From Pseudomonas nitroreducens (GTDB lineage Bacteria; Pseudomonadota; Gammaproteobacteria; Pseudomonadales; Pseudomonadaceae), in contig NZ_JALJXP010000017.1 in NCBI RefSeq assembly GCF_024170165.1, forward strand, positions 62,001 through 126,000: a DNA stretch of 64,000 bases, written 5' to 3'. How positions within the stretch are numbered: position 1 is the first letter of the stretch; every line of letters starts with the position of its first letter. Shown one piece after another: positions 54,857-64,000 of the stretch. Both the position numbers and the translations under genes were made by a program. The notes beneath the pieces were generated by a model. The model saw nothing but the letters and a program-made list of their open reading frames with translations, did not search any database and was not told the origin of the DNA.

Positions 54857-55189
54857 ATGCGCCCATTGAAACAGGCAACCCCCTCCTACTCCAGCCGTAC
54901 CGCTGACAAGTTCGTCGTACGTCTGCCCGAAGGCATGCGTGAGCGTATCGCCGACGTCGCTCGCAGCCACCACCGCAGCATGAACTCCGAGATCATTGCG
55001 CGTCTCGAACAGAGCCTGCTGCAGGAAGGTGCCCTGCAGGACAACCTGGGCATCCGCCTGGACAGCCCGGAGCTCAGCCTGCACGAACGCGAACTGCTGC
55101 AGCGCTTCCGCCAGCTGACCCACCGCCAGCAGAACGCCCTGATCGCCCTGATCGCGCACGATGCCGAGATGGCACAGAACGACGCCTGA
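54857..55189 (+). CDS. amrZ: Ribbon-helix-helix regulator AmrZ (AlgZ)
   Basis: AmrZ is a DNA-binding regulator of alginate, Psl, twitching, c-di-GMP genes and flagella; in P. aeruginosa it represses fleQ. The 110-residue protein has a flexible N-terminus and a ribbon-helix-helix domain ([39 protein letters not shown]), then a tetramerisation tail ([32 protein letters not shown]). It is nearly identical to the P. aeruginosa protein by eye. A strong terminator follows. Confidence 0.96.
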   Translation: MRPLKQATPSYSSRTADKFVVRLPEGMRERIADVARSHHRSMNSEIIARLEQSLLQEGALQDNLGIRLDSPELSLHERELLQRFRQLTHRQQNALIALIAHDAEMAQNDA

Positions 55190-55210
55190 TTCGTTCGCGA
55201 CAGTCGAAAC

Positions 55211-55233
55211 AGCCGGCCCTGAGCCGGCTTTTT
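55211..55233 (+). terminator. Terminator of amrZ
   Basis: AGCCGGC-CCTGA-GCCGGCT followed by TTTTTC, 21 bp after the amrZ stop. Confidence 0.9.
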
Positions 55234-55274
55234 CATGCCCGCGATTTCGTACCTGCCGCTCAGGACGCCGGGCA

Positions 55275-55302
55275 CAAAAAAGCCGCCTCGCGGGCGGCTT
55301 TT
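55275..55302 (-). terminator. Terminator of mgtE (bidirectional form)
   Basis: Stem AAAAGCCGCC/GGCGGCTTTT with loop TCGCG. The minus strand ends in a T-run. It lies 15 bp after the mgtE stop. Confidence 0.88.
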
Positions 55303-55316
55303 CGGCGGAGCTGGCG

Positions 55317-56759
55317 TTACATCAGGAACAGCGTGGCCAGCCCGAGGAAGATGAAGAAGCCGCCGCTGTCAGTCATGGCGGTAATCATCACGCTGGAGCC
55401 CATGGCCGGGTCGCGCCCCAGGCGCAGCAGCGTCATCGGGATCAGCACCCCCATCATGGCTGCCAGCAGCAGGTTCAACGTCATGGCGCCGGTCATCACC
55501 GCGCCCAGTTCCCAGTTGCCATACAGGTAGAAGGCGACCAGGCCGATCACCCCACCCCACAGCAGGCCATTCACCAGCGCCACGCCCAGCTCCTTGCGCA
55601 GCAGGCGGTTGGCGCTGCTGGTCTGGATCTGGTCCAGTGCCATGGCGCGGACGATCATGGTGATGGTCTGGTTGCCGGAGTTACCGCCAATGCCGGCCAC
55701 GATGGGCATCAGCGCCGCCAGCGCCACCAGTTTCTCGATGGAGCCCTCGAACAGGCCGATCACCCGCGAGGCGATGAAGGCAGTGACCAGGTTAGTGGCC
55801 AGCCACGCCCAGCGGTTGCCAACCGACTTCCAGACCGAGGCGAAGATGTCTTCCTCTTCGCGCAGACCGGCCATGTTGAGGACTTCGCTTTCGCTTTCCT
55901 CGCGGATCAGGTCGACCATCTCGTCGATGGTCAGACGGCCGATGAGCTTGCCGTTCTTGTCCACCACCGGGGCGGAAATCAGGTCGTAACGCTCGAAGGC
56001 CTGGGCGGCATCGTAGCCGTCCTCGTCAGGGCTGAAGGTCACCGGGTCGGTGGCCATGACTTCGGCCACGTCCTTGTCCGGGTCGTTCACCAGCAGGCGC
56101 TTGATCGGCAGCACACCCTTGAGCACGCCGTCGTAGTCGACCACGAAGAGCTTGTCGGTATGGCCCGGCAGTTCCTTCAGGCGGCGCAGGTAGCGCAGCA
56201 CCACTTCCAGGCTGACGTCGTCGCGGATGGTGACCATCTCGAAGTCCATCAGCGCGCCGACCTGGTCTTCCTCGTACGACAGCGCCGAACGCACGCGCTC
56301 GCGCTGCTGCTGATCGAGGGTTTCCATCAGCTCGTGGACTACATCGCGCGGCAATTCCGGCGCGAGGTCCGCGAGTTCGTCGGCGTCCATGTCCCTGGCC
56401 GCGGCGAGGATCTCGTGATCGTCCATGTCGGCGATCAGGGTTTCCCGCACGGAGTCGGACACTTCGAGGAGGATGTCGCCGTCGCGCTCGGCCTTGACCA
56501 GTTGCCAGACCGTCAGGCGGTCATCCAGCGGAAGGGATTCGAGGATGTGGGCGATGTCGGCCGGGTGCAGCTCTTCCAGCTTGCGCTGGAGTTCCGCCAG
56601 GTTCTGGCGGTGCACGAGGTTTTCGACGAGGTCTTGATGCTGGCCTTCCTGACGGTGCGTCAGGTCTTCCATCAGCTTGTGCTTGTGCAGCAGGTCGACC
56701 ACCTGGTTGAGGCGGTCCTGCAGGCTTTCCTGCGGCTTCTTGGCTTCTACTTCGGTCAT
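55317..56759 (-). CDS. mgtE: Magnesium transporter MgtE
   Basis: MgtE is a Mg2+-gated Mg2+ channel. The 480-residue product has the N-terminal helical MgtE_N domain (about 30-140, LEELHPADIAHILESLPLDDRLTVWQLV), two CBS domains (about 140-270, with DDVSLEVVLRYLRRLKE and RLTIDEMVDLIREE) and five C-terminal transmembrane helices with the pore signature GIGGNSGNQ (about 340). ATG 56759 is chosen for MTEVEAKKP and GGAG spacing. The gene sits in the same neighbourhood as rsmA/tRNA genes in P. aeruginosa. Confidence 0.95.
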   Translation of the reverse strand: MTEVEAKKPQESLQDRLNQVVDLLHKHKLMEDLTHRQEGQHQDLVENLVHRQNLAELQRKLEELHPADIAHILESLPLDDRLTVWQLVKAERDGDILLEVSDSVRETLIADMDDHEILAAARDMDADELADLAPELPRDVVHELMETLDQQQRERVRSALSYEEDQVGALMDFEMVTIRDDVSLEVVLRYLRRLKELPGHTDKLFVVDYDGVLKGVLPIKRLLVNDPDKDVAEVMATDPVTFSPDEDGYDAAQAFERYDLISAPVVDKNGKLIGRLTIDEMVDLIREESESEVLNMAGLREEEDIFASVWKSVGNRWAWLATNLVTAFIASRVIGLFEGSIEKLVALAALMPIVAGIGGNSGNQTITMIVRAMALDQIQTSSANRLLRKELGVALVNGLLWGGVIGLVAFYLYGNWELGAVMTGAMTLNLLLAAMMGVLIPMTLLRLGRDPAMGSSVMITAMTDSGGFFIFLGLATLFLM

Positions 56760-57081
56760 AGCACGCTCCACCCCCAGTGGCAGAACGGGCCAGAGGGGAT
56801 CAATACATCAGGTCGTGTGTACGCAATCGGGGTTCTGAGTAACTACTGGGTAAGTCCATGGTGGTGTCCCATGCGCCCATCGAGGGCAGATGCGGGAAAT
56901 GATAACACTCCGGGGTGTATTAGGCGTTACAAAATGGCGGCCAGAACAATCGCTTGCAGGCGAAAGTTCAGCGCTGAATCACTGCCCGGTTCGACGCCCG
57001 AAAGCTCCCACAGGACACCCGGCTCCGACTGACAATTTCCACTCCTAGGCTGCAGGCAGGCCCGCCATCACGGAGCAAACC
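56760..57081. other. Intergenic region upstream of mgtE, no gene seen
   Basis: A roughly 320-bp gap between divergent mgtE and the DUF4124 gene. It should hold both promoters. I find no convincing open frame, terminator or known riboswitch core. Confidence 0.5.
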
Positions 57082-57606
57082 ATGCGCCTGCCCACCCTGC
57101 TCTGCTCACTCCTGATTCCACTGGTTCCGACCAGCGAGGCGGCCTCGGTGTTCCGCTGCACGGCGGCCGACGGCAGCGTGCTGTTCAGTCAGTATGGCTG
57201 CCCCACGGAAAGGCAGCAGGAAATCCAGGAAGCGAACAACCCCACACCGGGCAGCGGCGAGCCGGTACCGATGGCGATCCCGCAGGAAACCGTGGCACAG
57301 AAACCCGGGGCGCGCAGCAAGGGCCAGGGCAAGGAAGCCGAGCGCGAGTCCGTCGTGGTCGTCGGCGAACAGCAGAACGGCTGCGGCAACCGCGTCACCG
57401 GCAGCGCACGGCGCAAGGCGATCATCGAGGGGCGCGTAAGGACGGGAATGACGCGCAGAGACGTGGAGAGTGCGCTGGGGAGGCCCGACAGGACCAGCCA
57501 GCACAACGAGACGCTGCGCTATCACTACGAGGCGGACAAGCAGCACGGCGCACGTACCGTGACCTTTGACGAGGATGGTTGCGTGATGGGCAAGGCGAAA
57601 CGCTGA
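57082..57606 (+). CDS. DUF4124 domain exported protein
   Basis: A 174-residue protein with a signal peptide (about 1-20, cleavage near SEA-AS) and an N-terminal DUF4124-type segment (ASVFRCTAADGSVLFSQYGCP). A Gln/Pro-rich linker follows, then a C-terminal SmpA/OmlA-like region (VRTGMTRRDVESALGRPDRTSQHNETLRYHYEADKQHGARTVTFDEDGCV). Four Cys residues may form periplasmic disulfides. Function is unknown. Confidence 0.8.
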   Translation: MRLPTLLCSLLIPLVPTSEAASVFRCTAADGSVLFSQYGCPTERQQEIQEANNPTPGSGEPVPMAIPQETVAQKPGARSKGQGKEAERESVVVVGEQQNGCGNRVTGSARRKAIIEGRVRTGMTRRDVESALGRPDRTSQHNETLRYHYEADKQHGARTVTFDEDGCVMGKAKR

Positions 57607-57654
57607 TTACGCCGCCCATGTTTTTCGAATGGAAGCTTTTTTGCAGGCAAAGAA

Positions 57655-57682
57655 AAAGGGCCTGCATTTCTGCAGGCCCTTT
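57655..57682. terminator. Bidirectional terminator between DUF4124 gene and tRNA-Arg
   Basis: Stem AAAGGGCCTGCA/TGCAGGCCCTTT with TTTC loop. The T-run is stronger on the minus strand, serving the tRNA. Confidence 0.85.
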
Positions 57683-57688
57683 CGTATA

Positions 57689-57765
57689 TGGCGCACTCAG
57701 GAGGATTCGAACCTCCGACCGCTCGGTTCGTAGCCGAGTACTCTATCCAGCTGAGCTATGAGTGC
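57689..57765 (-). tRNA. tRNA-Arg (anticodon ACG), copy 1
   Basis: A 77-nt gene with encoded CCA. Acceptor stem GCACTCA/TGAGTGC and anticodon loop CTACGAA with ACG. It is identical to the copy at 57864-57940. Confidence 0.97.
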
Positions 57766-57863
57766 GTCGTTGGCAAAGTTTAACCAGATTCACCAACTGG
57801 TTGCAGCTAATGGCCTTTCAGCCCTTTCGCCACTGAAGCCCCGCTTTCGCGTTGCCTCTTATA

Positions 57864-57940
57864 TGGCGCACTCAGGAGGATTCGAACCTCCGACCGCTCG
57901 GTTCGTAGCCGAGTACTCTATCCAGCTGAGCTATGAGTGC
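57864..57940 (-). tRNA. tRNA-Arg (anticodon ACG), copy 2
   Basis: An exact duplicate of 57689-57765, 98 bp away. Both are probably processed from a transcript starting near tRNA-Ser. Confidence 0.97.
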
Positions 57941-58047
57941 GCTGATGAGGGCGCAAATTCTAGGGCGATTTTTCCGACCTGTCAACAAGATTTTTCAATC
58001 TTTTCAGTCACTTACGTAACCGGACAACTCATCGCACCAGAGGATGC

Positions 58048-58140
<93 letters not shown>

Positions 58141-58200
58141 GCAACACGGGGCGCATGATATCCATGTTTTCCCCGTTTGCAAAGAAAAATTTTAGAAAAA

Positions 58201-58386
58201 TTAATGGTTTGGTTCTTGGTCTTTCTCTTTCTGGATGCGCTGGTAGATTTCCTCACGGTGCACAGCAACTTCCTTCGGCGCATTCACACCGATACGCACC
58301 TGATTACCTTTGACGCCCAGTACAGTCACGGTGACGTCATCACCGACCATCAGGGTCTCTCCGACCCGGCGTGTCAGAATCAGCAT
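58201..58386 (-). CDS. rsmA: Carbon storage/secondary metabolism regulator RsmA (CsrA)
   Basis: RsmA is a dimeric mRNA-binding protein that represses translation at GGA sites and controls motility, biofilm and virulence genes. The 61-residue protein starts [20 protein letters not shown] and contains [19 protein letters not shown], including the RNA-contacting R44 region. TAAGGAG lies before ATG 58386. Upstream in-frame extension is spurious. It lies between lysC and tRNA-Ser, as in P. aeruginosa. Confidence 0.98.
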   Translation of the reverse strand: MLILTRRVGETLMVGDDVTVTVLGVKGNQVRIGVNAPKEVAVHREEIYQRIQKEKDQEPNH

Positions 58387-58533
58387 TCCTTTCTCCTTAC
58401 GTGTTACGGGATAAGCAGTCTGCAAAAAAAGAAATGGTGGCAGATTCGTATAGATCAAGTGCGCGAATCCTTCACCCAAGTATTGACCAGTCCTGCCGGA
58501 AAGAAAGTTCCTGACAGCCGGTCAAAAACGACA

Positions 58534-58558
58534 AAAGGCGCGGGGTAGCCGCGCCTTT
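58534..58558 (-). terminator. Terminator of lysC
   Basis: Stem AAAGGCGCGG/CCGCGCCTTT followed on the minus strand by TTTTGTCGTTTTT, 15 bp after the lysC stop. Confidence 0.9.
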
Positions 58559-58572
58559 CGGTAAATCCCGCC

Positions 58573-59808
58573 TTACTCGCCCTGTCGGGCCGGGGCGTCG
58601 AGTTCGAAAGCGGTGTGCAGGGCACGGACCGCCAACTCGAGGTACTTCTCTTCGATGACCACGGAAACCTTGATTTCCGAAGTGGAGATCATCTGGATGT
58701 TGATGGTCTCCTTGGCCAGGGCCTCGAACATGCGGCTGGCGACACCGGCGTGGGAACGCATGCCGACACCGACGATGGAAACCTTGGCGATGTTGGTGTC
58801 GCCGGTAGCTTCGCGCGCACCGATGGTGGTGGCGGTCTGCTTGAGGATTTCCAGGGCGGCCTGGTAGTCGTTGCGGTGCACGGTGAAGGTGAAGTCGGTG
58901 GTGTTATCGTGCGCGACGTTCTGCACGATCATGTCGACTTCTACATTGGCGGCACTGATCGGGCCGAGAATCTTGAAAGCAACGCCGGGGGTATCCGGTA
59001 CGCCACGGATGGTCAGCTTGGCTTCGTCGCGGTTGAAGGCGATGCCGGAGATGATCGGCTGTTCCATGGATTCCTCTTCATCAAGGGTAATGAGGGTGCC
59101 CGGACCCTCCTGGAAGCTGTGCAGCACGCGCAGCGGGACGTTGTACTTGCCGGCGAATTCCACCGAGCGGATCTGCAGCACCTTGGAGCCGAGGCTGGCC
59201 ATTTCCAGCATCTCTTCGAAGGTGATCTTGTCCAGGCGACGCGCCTGCGGCACGACGCGCGGGTCGGTGGTGTAGACGCCATCGACGTCGGTGTAGATCT
59301 GGCACTCGTCGGCCTTCAGTGCCGCCGCCAGGGCTACGCCGGTGGTGTCGGAACCGCCACGGCCGAGGGTAGTGATGTTGCCCTGCTCGTCCACCCCCTG
59401 GAAGCCTGCGACCACAACCACACGGCCGGCTTTCAGATCTGCGCGAATGTTCGCATCGTCGATGCTCAGAATACGCGCCTTGGTGTGTGAACTGTCGGTC
59501 AGGATACGGACCTGATTACCGGTGTAGGAAACGGCCGGCACGCCGCGTTTCATCAGCGCCATGCTCAGCAGGGCGATGGTCACCTGCTCGCCGGTGGAAA
59601 CCATCACATCCAGCTCGCGCGGAATCGGCTGGTCCATAATCTGTTTCGCCAGACCAATCAGGCGGTTGGTCTCGCCGCTCATGGCGGACACCACCACGAC
59701 GATGTCGTCGCCCGCTTCACGGAATTTCTTCACCTTCTCGGCTACCTGCTCGATTCTCTCGACGGTGCCGACGGAGGTCCCTCCAAACTTCTGTACGATC
59801 AAAGCCAT
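58573..59808 (-). CDS. lysC: Aspartate kinase LysC
   Basis: LysC phosphorylates aspartate, the first step towards lysine, threonine and methionine. The 411-residue protein has the N-terminal kinase signature VQKFGGTSVG (4-13), GRGGSDTTGVALAAAL, and two C-terminal ACT domains (about 265-400) for feedback control (VPDTPGVAFKILGPISAANVEVDMI; GMRSHAGVASRMFEALAKETINIQMIS). ATG 59808 gives MALIVQKF, matching homologues. It is 101 bp downstream of alaS. Confidence 0.98.
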   Translation of the reverse strand: MALIVQKFGGTSVGTVERIEQVAEKVKKFREAGDDIVVVVSAMSGETNRLIGLAKQIMDQPIPRELDVMVSTGEQVTIALLSMALMKRGVPAVSYTGNQVRILTDSSHTKARILSIDDANIRADLKAGRVVVVAGFQGVDEQGNITTLGRGGSDTTGVALAAALKADECQIYTDVDGVYTTDPRVVPQARRLDKITFEEMLEMASLGSKVLQIRSVEFAGKYNVPLRVLHSFQEGPGTLITLDEEESMEQPIISGIAFNRDEAKLTIRGVPDTPGVAFKILGPISAANVEVDMIVQNVAHDNTTDFTFTVHRNDYQAALEILKQTATTIGAREATGDTNIAKVSIVGVGMRSHAGVASRMFEALAKETINIQMISTSEIKVSVVIEEKYLELAVRALHTAFELDAPARQGE

Positions 59809-59909
59809 TTCAAAAGCCGCCTGATTCCTGAAGGGCGCCCATTTAACATGCATCACCGCATGCTGCCAAGGCCCGCCGGACGCGCTGCGGGCCCCGTATT
59901 TCAGGGCCT

Positions 59910-62534
59910 TTAGAGGCCCTGTTCGACAAACTTGACTGCCAGCGCCAGAGCTTCGTCCAGCTTGCCGGCATCGACGCCACCGCCCTGGGCCATGTCCGGG
60001 CGACCACCGCCCTTCCCGCCCACGGCCGCAGCGGCCTGCTTCATCAGATCGCCCGCTTTCAGCCTGGCGGTCAGGTCCTGGGTCACGCCGGCGACCAGCA
60101 CGACCTTCTCTTCGAACACGCCGCCCAGCAGGATCACGCCACTGCCCAGCTTGTTCTTCAGTTGGTCGACCAGCGCCAGCAGCGCCTTGCCGTCCAGCCC
60201 GTCGAGACGCGAGGACAGCACCTTCACGCTACCGACTTCCACGGCGGAGCCCGCCAGGTCGTCGCCGGCCGCGCTGGCGGCCTTGGCCTTGAGCTGCTCC
60301 AGCTCCTTTTCCAGCTGACGGTTGCGCTCGATCAGACTGGAGAGCTTGTCCAGCAGGTTGTCGCGACTGCCCTTGACCAGGCCGGCCGCTTCCTTGAGCT
60401 GTTCTTCGGCGCCGTTGAGGTAGGCCAGTGCAGCGCCGCCGGTGACTGCTTCGATACGGCGTACGCCGGAAGCCACACCGCCTTCGCTGGTGATCTTGAA
60501 CAGGCCGATGTCGCCGGTGCGGGACACGTGGGTGCCGCCGCACAGCTCGACGGAGAACTTGCCGCCCATGCTCAGCACGCGCACCTGATCACCGTACTTC
60601 TCGCCGAACAGCGCCATGGCGCCCTTGTTCTTGGCGGACTCGATGTCGGTCTCTTCGGTCTCGACCTCGGAGTTCTTGCGGATTTCGGCGTTGACGATGT
60701 CTTCCAGCTGCTTCAGCTGCTCGGGCTTGATCGCCTCGAAGTGGCTGAAGTCGAAGCGCAGGCGCTGGCTGTCGACCAGCGAGCCCTTCTGCTGCACGTG
60801 ATCGCCCAGTACCTGACGCAGCGCGGCGTGCAGCAGGTGGGTAGCCGAGTGGTTCAGCGCGGTGGCCTGGCGCACGGAAGCGTCGACTTCGGCCTTCACG
60901 GCAGCACCGACGGTCAGGCTGCCCTGGGCAACCACGCCGTGGTGCAGGTGAGCGCCGCCGGCCTTGGTGGTGTCGCGCACGTCGAAGCGCACGCCGGCAC
61001 CCTGCAGGTAGCCGCTGTCACCGACCTGGCCACCGGACTCGGCGTAGAACGGAGTCTGGTCGAGGACGACCACACCCTCCTCGCCTTCACCCAGCTGTTC
61101 GACGGCCTTGCCGTCCTTGAACAGGGCGATGATCTGGCCGGCGCCGGAAACGCCCTGGTAGCCGAGGAAGCGGGTGTCGCCCTCCACTTTCACCAGGCTG
61201 TTGTAGTCCATGCCGAAGGCGCTGGCGGAACGGGCACGCTCGCGCTGGGCCTCCATCTCGCGCTCGAAGCCTTCCTCGTCGAGGGTCAGGCTGCGCTCGC
61301 GGGCGATGTCGTTGGTCAGGTCCACCGGGAAGCCGTAGGTGTCGTACAGCTTGAACACCACGTTGCCGGGAATGACGCTGCCCTTGAGCTCGGACAGGTC
61401 CTGCTCGAGGATCTTCAGGCCCTGCTCCAGGGTCTTGGCGAACTGCTCTTCTTCGGTCTTCAGTACGCGCTCAATGTGCGCCTGCTGCTGCTTGAGCTCG
61501 ACGAAGGCTTCGCCCATCTCGCCAACCAGGGCGGCGACGATCTTGTGGAAGAAGGTGCCCTTGGCGCCCAGCTTGTTACCGTGGCGGCAGGCGCGACGGA
61601 TGATGCGGCGCAGCACATAGCCGCGGCCTTCGTTGGACGGCAGCACGCCGTCGGCGATCAGGAAGCCGCAGGAGCGGATGTGGTCGGCAACCACTTTCAG
61701 CGACGGTGCGTCGTCGTTGGCGCAACCGATGGCGTCGGCCGAGGCCTTCAGCAGGCTCTGGAACAGGTCGATCTCGTAGTTCGAGTGGACGTGCTGCAGC
61801 ACGGCGCTGATGCGCTCCAGGCCCATGCCGGTGTCCACGCTCGGCGCCGGCAGCGGGTGCATGACACCGTCCGCGGTGCGGTTGAACTGCATGAAGACGT
61901 TGTTCCAGATCTCGATGTAGCGATCGCCGTCTTCTTCCGGCGAGCCGGGCGGGCCACCCCAGATGTCGGCGCCGTGATCGAAGAATATCTCGGTGCACGG
62001 GCCGCACGGACCGGTGTCGCCCATCGCCCAGAAGTTGTCCGAAGCGTAGGGAGCACCCTTGTTGTCACCGATGCGGACCATGCGTTCGGCCGGAATGCCG
62101 ACCTCTTTGGTCCAGATGTCGTAGGCCTCGTCATCGCTGGCGTAGACGGTGACCCAGAGCTTTTCCTTGGGCAGGTTCAGCCACTTGTCCGAGGTCAGGA
62201 ATTCCCAGGCGTAGGTGATGGCGTCGCGCTTGAAATAGTCGCCGAAGCTGAAGTTGCCCAGCATTTCGAAGAAGGTGTGATGGCGCGCGGTGTAACCGAC
62301 GTTTTCCAGGTCGTTGTGCTTGCCGCCGGCACGCACGCACTTCTGGCTGGTGGTGGCGCGGGTGTAGGCGCGCTTTTCCAGACCCAGGAAGCAATCCTTG
62401 AACTGGTTCATGCCTGCGTTGGTGAACAGCAGGGTCGGGTCGTTCGCAGGGATCAGCGAACTGGACGCTACGCGGGTGTGCCCCTTCTCTTCGAAGAAGC
62501 GGAGGAAGGCTTCACGGATTTCAGCGCTTTTCAT
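59910..62534 (-). CDS. alaS: Alanyl-tRNA synthetase
   Basis: AlaS charges tRNA-Ala and edits mischarged Ser/Gly. The 874-residue protein has a class II catalytic domain with [14 protein letters not shown] and [13 protein letters not shown], the editing domain with [24 protein letters not shown] and [13 protein letters not shown], and a C-terminal DHHA1-type domain with [18 protein letters not shown] 62534 gives [19 protein letters not shown] and the same length as the P. aeruginosa enzyme. Confidence 0.98.
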   Translation of the reverse strand: MKSAEIREAFLRFFEEKGHTRVASSSLIPANDPTLLFTNAGMNQFKDCFLGLEKRAYTRATTSQKCVRAGGKHNDLENVGYTARHHTFFEMLGNFSFGDYFKRDAITYAWEFLTSDKWLNLPKEKLWVTVYASDDEAYDIWTKEVGIPAERMVRIGDNKGAPYASDNFWAMGDTGPCGPCTEIFFDHGADIWGGPPGSPEEDGDRYIEIWNNVFMQFNRTADGVMHPLPAPSVDTGMGLERISAVLQHVHSNYEIDLFQSLLKASADAIGCANDDAPSLKVVADHIRSCGFLIADGVLPSNEGRGYVLRRIIRRACRHGNKLGAKGTFFHKIVAALVGEMGEAFVELKQQQAHIERVLKTEEEQFAKTLEQGLKILEQDLSELKGSVIPGNVVFKLYDTYGFPVDLTNDIARERSLTLDEEGFEREMEAQRERARSASAFGMDYNSLVKVEGDTRFLGYQGVSGAGQIIALFKDGKAVEQLGEGEEGVVVLDQTPFYAESGGQVGDSGYLQGAGVRFDVRDTTKAGGAHLHHGVVAQGSLTVGAAVKAEVDASVRQATALNHSATHLLHAALRQVLGDHVQQKGSLVDSQRLRFDFSHFEAIKPEQLKQLEDIVNAEIRKNSEVETEETDIESAKNKGAMALFGEKYGDQVRVLSMGGKFSVELCGGTHVSRTGDIGLFKITSEGGVASGVRRIEAVTGGAALAYLNGAEEQLKEAAGLVKGSRDNLLDKLSSLIERNRQLEKELEQLKAKAASAAGDDLAGSAVEVGSVKVLSSRLDGLDGKALLALVDQLKNKLGSGVILLGGVFEEKVVLVAGVTQDLTARLKAGDLMKQAAAAVGGKGGGRPDMAQGGGVDAGKLDEALALAVKFVEQGL

Positions 62535-62618
62535 AGGTTCTTCCACGGAAAAATGCGGCCACGAATCGCCGGCAAAGGGCCGCATTATATCGGCCCCGCA
62601 TCAAGGTTGTAGTGTCTT

Positions 62619-62647
62619 TGCGCGATAGTTAACCCCTATCGCGCAAT
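62619..62647 (-). terminator. Hairpin after the threonine aldolase gene
   Basis: A perfect 10-bp stem, TTGCGCGATA/TATCGCGCAA, lies between the aldolase stop and alaS. No clear T-run follows on the minus strand, so terminator function is uncertain. It could instead be part of the alaS control region. Confidence 0.5.
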
Positions 62648-62655
62648 AATTTCTG

Positions 62656-63660
62656 TCAGGAACGACGAAAGGCGGCAAAAGCTTCGACGATACGCGGGAT
62701 ATCGGCGCTTTTCACATCGAGGTGGGTGACCAGGCGCAGGCGCGCCGCCGGGCTGACGCGAATGCCGCGCTCGGCGAGGTGTTCGCCCAGGGTACCGGCC
62801 TGCTCGCCGATGCCGACGTAGACCATGTTGGTCTGCACCGGTTCGATGGTGTAACCCAGTTCGCCCAGGCCACGGCCCAGCGCTTCGGCATGGGCGTGGT
62901 CCTCGGCCAGACGCTCGACCTGATGGTCCAGCGCATACAGCGCAGCAGCAGCCAGGCCGCCGGCCTGGCGCATGCCGCCGCCGACCATCTTGCGCAGCCG
63001 GCGCGCGCGACCGATCAGCTCGGCATCGCCGCAGAGCACCGACCCCACCGGCGCACCGAGACCCTTGGACAGGCACACCGAAACAGAGTCGAAGTGGCGG
63101 GTGATCTCGCAGGCGTCAACGCCCAGCTTCACCGCCGCGTTGTACAGGCGCGCGCCGTCCAGGTGCAGCGCCAGGCCGCGGCGGCGGGTCATTTCCCGTG
63201 CGGCGGCCAGATAGGCCAGCGGCAGTACCTTGCCCTGCATGGTGTTTTCCAGCGCCAGCAGGCGGGTGCGGGCGAAGTGGAAGTCGTCCTGCTTGATCGC
63301 CGCCTCGACCTTGGCCAGGTCCAGCGAGCCGTCGGCTTCGCCATCGATGGGCTGCGGCTGGATCGAGCCCAGTACCGCGGCGCCGCCACCTTCATATTTA
63401 TAGGTGTGCGCCTGCTGGCCGACGATGTACTCGTCGCCCCGGCCACAATGGGCCATCAGGCCGAGCAGGTTGCTCATGGTGCCGGTGGGCACGAACAGCG
63501 CGGCGGCGAAGCCCAGGCGCTCGGCCAGGGTCGCTTCCAGGCGATTCACCGTCGGGTCTTCGCCGTAGACGTCATCGCCCAGTTCGGCCCGCGCCATCGC
63601 CTCGCGCATGCCGGCGGTGGGCAGGGTCACGGTGTCGCTGCGAAGGTCGATGATGGACAT
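62656..63660 (-). CDS. ltaE: Low-specificity L-threonine aldolase
   Basis: A PLP enzyme of the beta-eliminating lyase/threonine aldolase family that cleaves L-threonine (and allo-threonine) to glycine and acetaldehyde. The 334-residue protein has [16 protein letters not shown] near the start, [10 protein letters not shown] for PLP contacts and the Schiff-base lysine K199 in [17 protein letters not shown]. It is upstream of alaS. Pseudomonas may carry a second, unlinked aldolase gene, so the symbol is by function. Confidence 0.9.
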   Translation of the reverse strand: MSIIDLRSDTVTLPTAGMREAMARAELGDDVYGEDPTVNRLEATLAERLGFAAALFVPTGTMSNLLGLMAHCGRGDEYIVGQQAHTYKYEGGGAAVLGSIQPQPIDGEADGSLDLAKVEAAIKQDDFHFARTRLLALENTMQGKVLPLAYLAAAREMTRRRGLALHLDGARLYNAAVKLGVDACEITRHFDSVSVCLSKGLGAPVGSVLCGDAELIGRARRLRKMVGGGMRQAGGLAAAALYALDHQVERLAEDHAHAEALGRGLGELGYTIEPVQTNMVYVGIGEQAGTLGEHLAERGIRVSPAARLRLVTHLDVKSADIPRIVEAFAAFRRS

Positions 63661-63752
63661 GGCAAGGCTCCTCGGGCATCAGGCGGAAAGGGCCGATGCT
63701 AAGCGCTCGCCAGAGGGGAAACAAGGCGCGCGATGGGCGCGCGCCGGGGAGA

Positions 63753-64000
63753 TCAGAGCTCGGTGGGAACGACCAGGATGCCGGCACGCAGGCCGTTCTT
63801 CACCCGCGGGTTGGGGAAGATGATCCGCGCGCCCTGCTCTTCCACGATCCAGCGGGTACCGCCGATGTCCTCGGCGAGCAGGAAGCCGTGGTCCAGCTCG
63901 GTGAAGTTGTCCACCGCGTCGTCCAGGTGCAGGCGGAAGTGGTCACTGTGCTTGATCACTTCGCGGGAGACCGCGAACAGCTGCAGGCCGTCGAGCTGCG
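63753..64000 (-). CDS. astE: Succinylglutamate desuccinylase AstE (5' part outside window)
   Basis: Only the C-terminal 81 codons are visible. The frame stays open to the window edge ([35 protein letters not shown]...[25 protein letters not shown]). This resembles the C-terminal part of AstE/AruE, the last enzyme of the arginine succinyltransferase pathway. In P. aeruginosa aruE lies just upstream of a lyase gene and alaS, which supports the call. Confidence 0.75.
   Translation of the reverse strand, partial: QLDGLQLFAVSREVIKHSDHFRLHLDDAVDNFTELDHGFLLAEDIGGTRWIVEEQGARIIFPNPRVKNGLRAGILVVPTEL

Overview
The window is high-GC chromosomal DNA from a Pseudomonas, most likely a relative of the P. 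aeruginosa lineage (P. nitroreducens/citronellolis/knackmussii-type). This rests on near-identity by eye of FleQ, AmrZ, RsmA, LysC and AlaS to the P. aeruginosa proteins, on the order astE-ltaE-alaS-lysC-rsmA-tRNA, and on Pseudomonas-type REP palindromes. The species call is an inference.

Region 1 (1-43.2 kb) is a nearly complete polar-flagellum cluster, almost all on the minus strand. Read right to left it runs flgBCDE, flgFGHIJKL, a three-gene flagellin modification island, fliC-flaG-fliD-fliS-fliT, fleQ, fleSR, fliEFGHIJ, hsbA-hsbR-hptB, fliK, fliLMNOP (fliP runs off the left edge). Six sigma-54 (-24/-12) promoters are visible, before fliL, fliK, fliE, fleSR, flgF and flgB. Two sigma-28 promoters stand before fliC and fliS. 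This fits the FleQ > FleSR > FliA cascade. The cluster is interrupted twice by non-flagellar genes: a TorF-like porin, AraC/LysE pair, DUF1345 protein and APH-type kinase between hsbA and fliJ, and a DUF559 endonuclease-like gene between fleR and fliE. Palindromic CCCTCTCCC-type repeats mark these junctions.

Region 2 (43.4-53.1 kb) is the most interesting part. A LysR regulator is divergent from a tightly overlapping operon: wecB (UDP-GlcNAc 2-epimerase), nfrB-like (membrane GT2 glycosyltransferase with C-terminal MshEN-type c-di-GMP-binding motifs), nfrA-like (periplasmic TPR plus outer-membrane barrel) and a DUF4434 secreted protein. A membrane diguanylate cyclase gene follows directly. I read this as a self-contained c-di-GMP-controlled secreted glycan system of the phage N4 receptor (NGR) type, with its own cyclase.

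Region 3 (53.1-64 kb) is mostly housekeeping: tRNA-Arg(CCT), a GNAT acetyltransferase, phnN, amrZ, mgtE, a DUF4124 protein, two tandem tRNA-Arg(ACG), tRNA-Ser(GCT), rsmA/csrA, lysC, alaS, a threonine aldolase, and the 3' part of astE at the right edge. FleQ, AmrZ, RsmA and the GGDEF protein place several motility/biofilm switch regulators within one 64-kb stretch.
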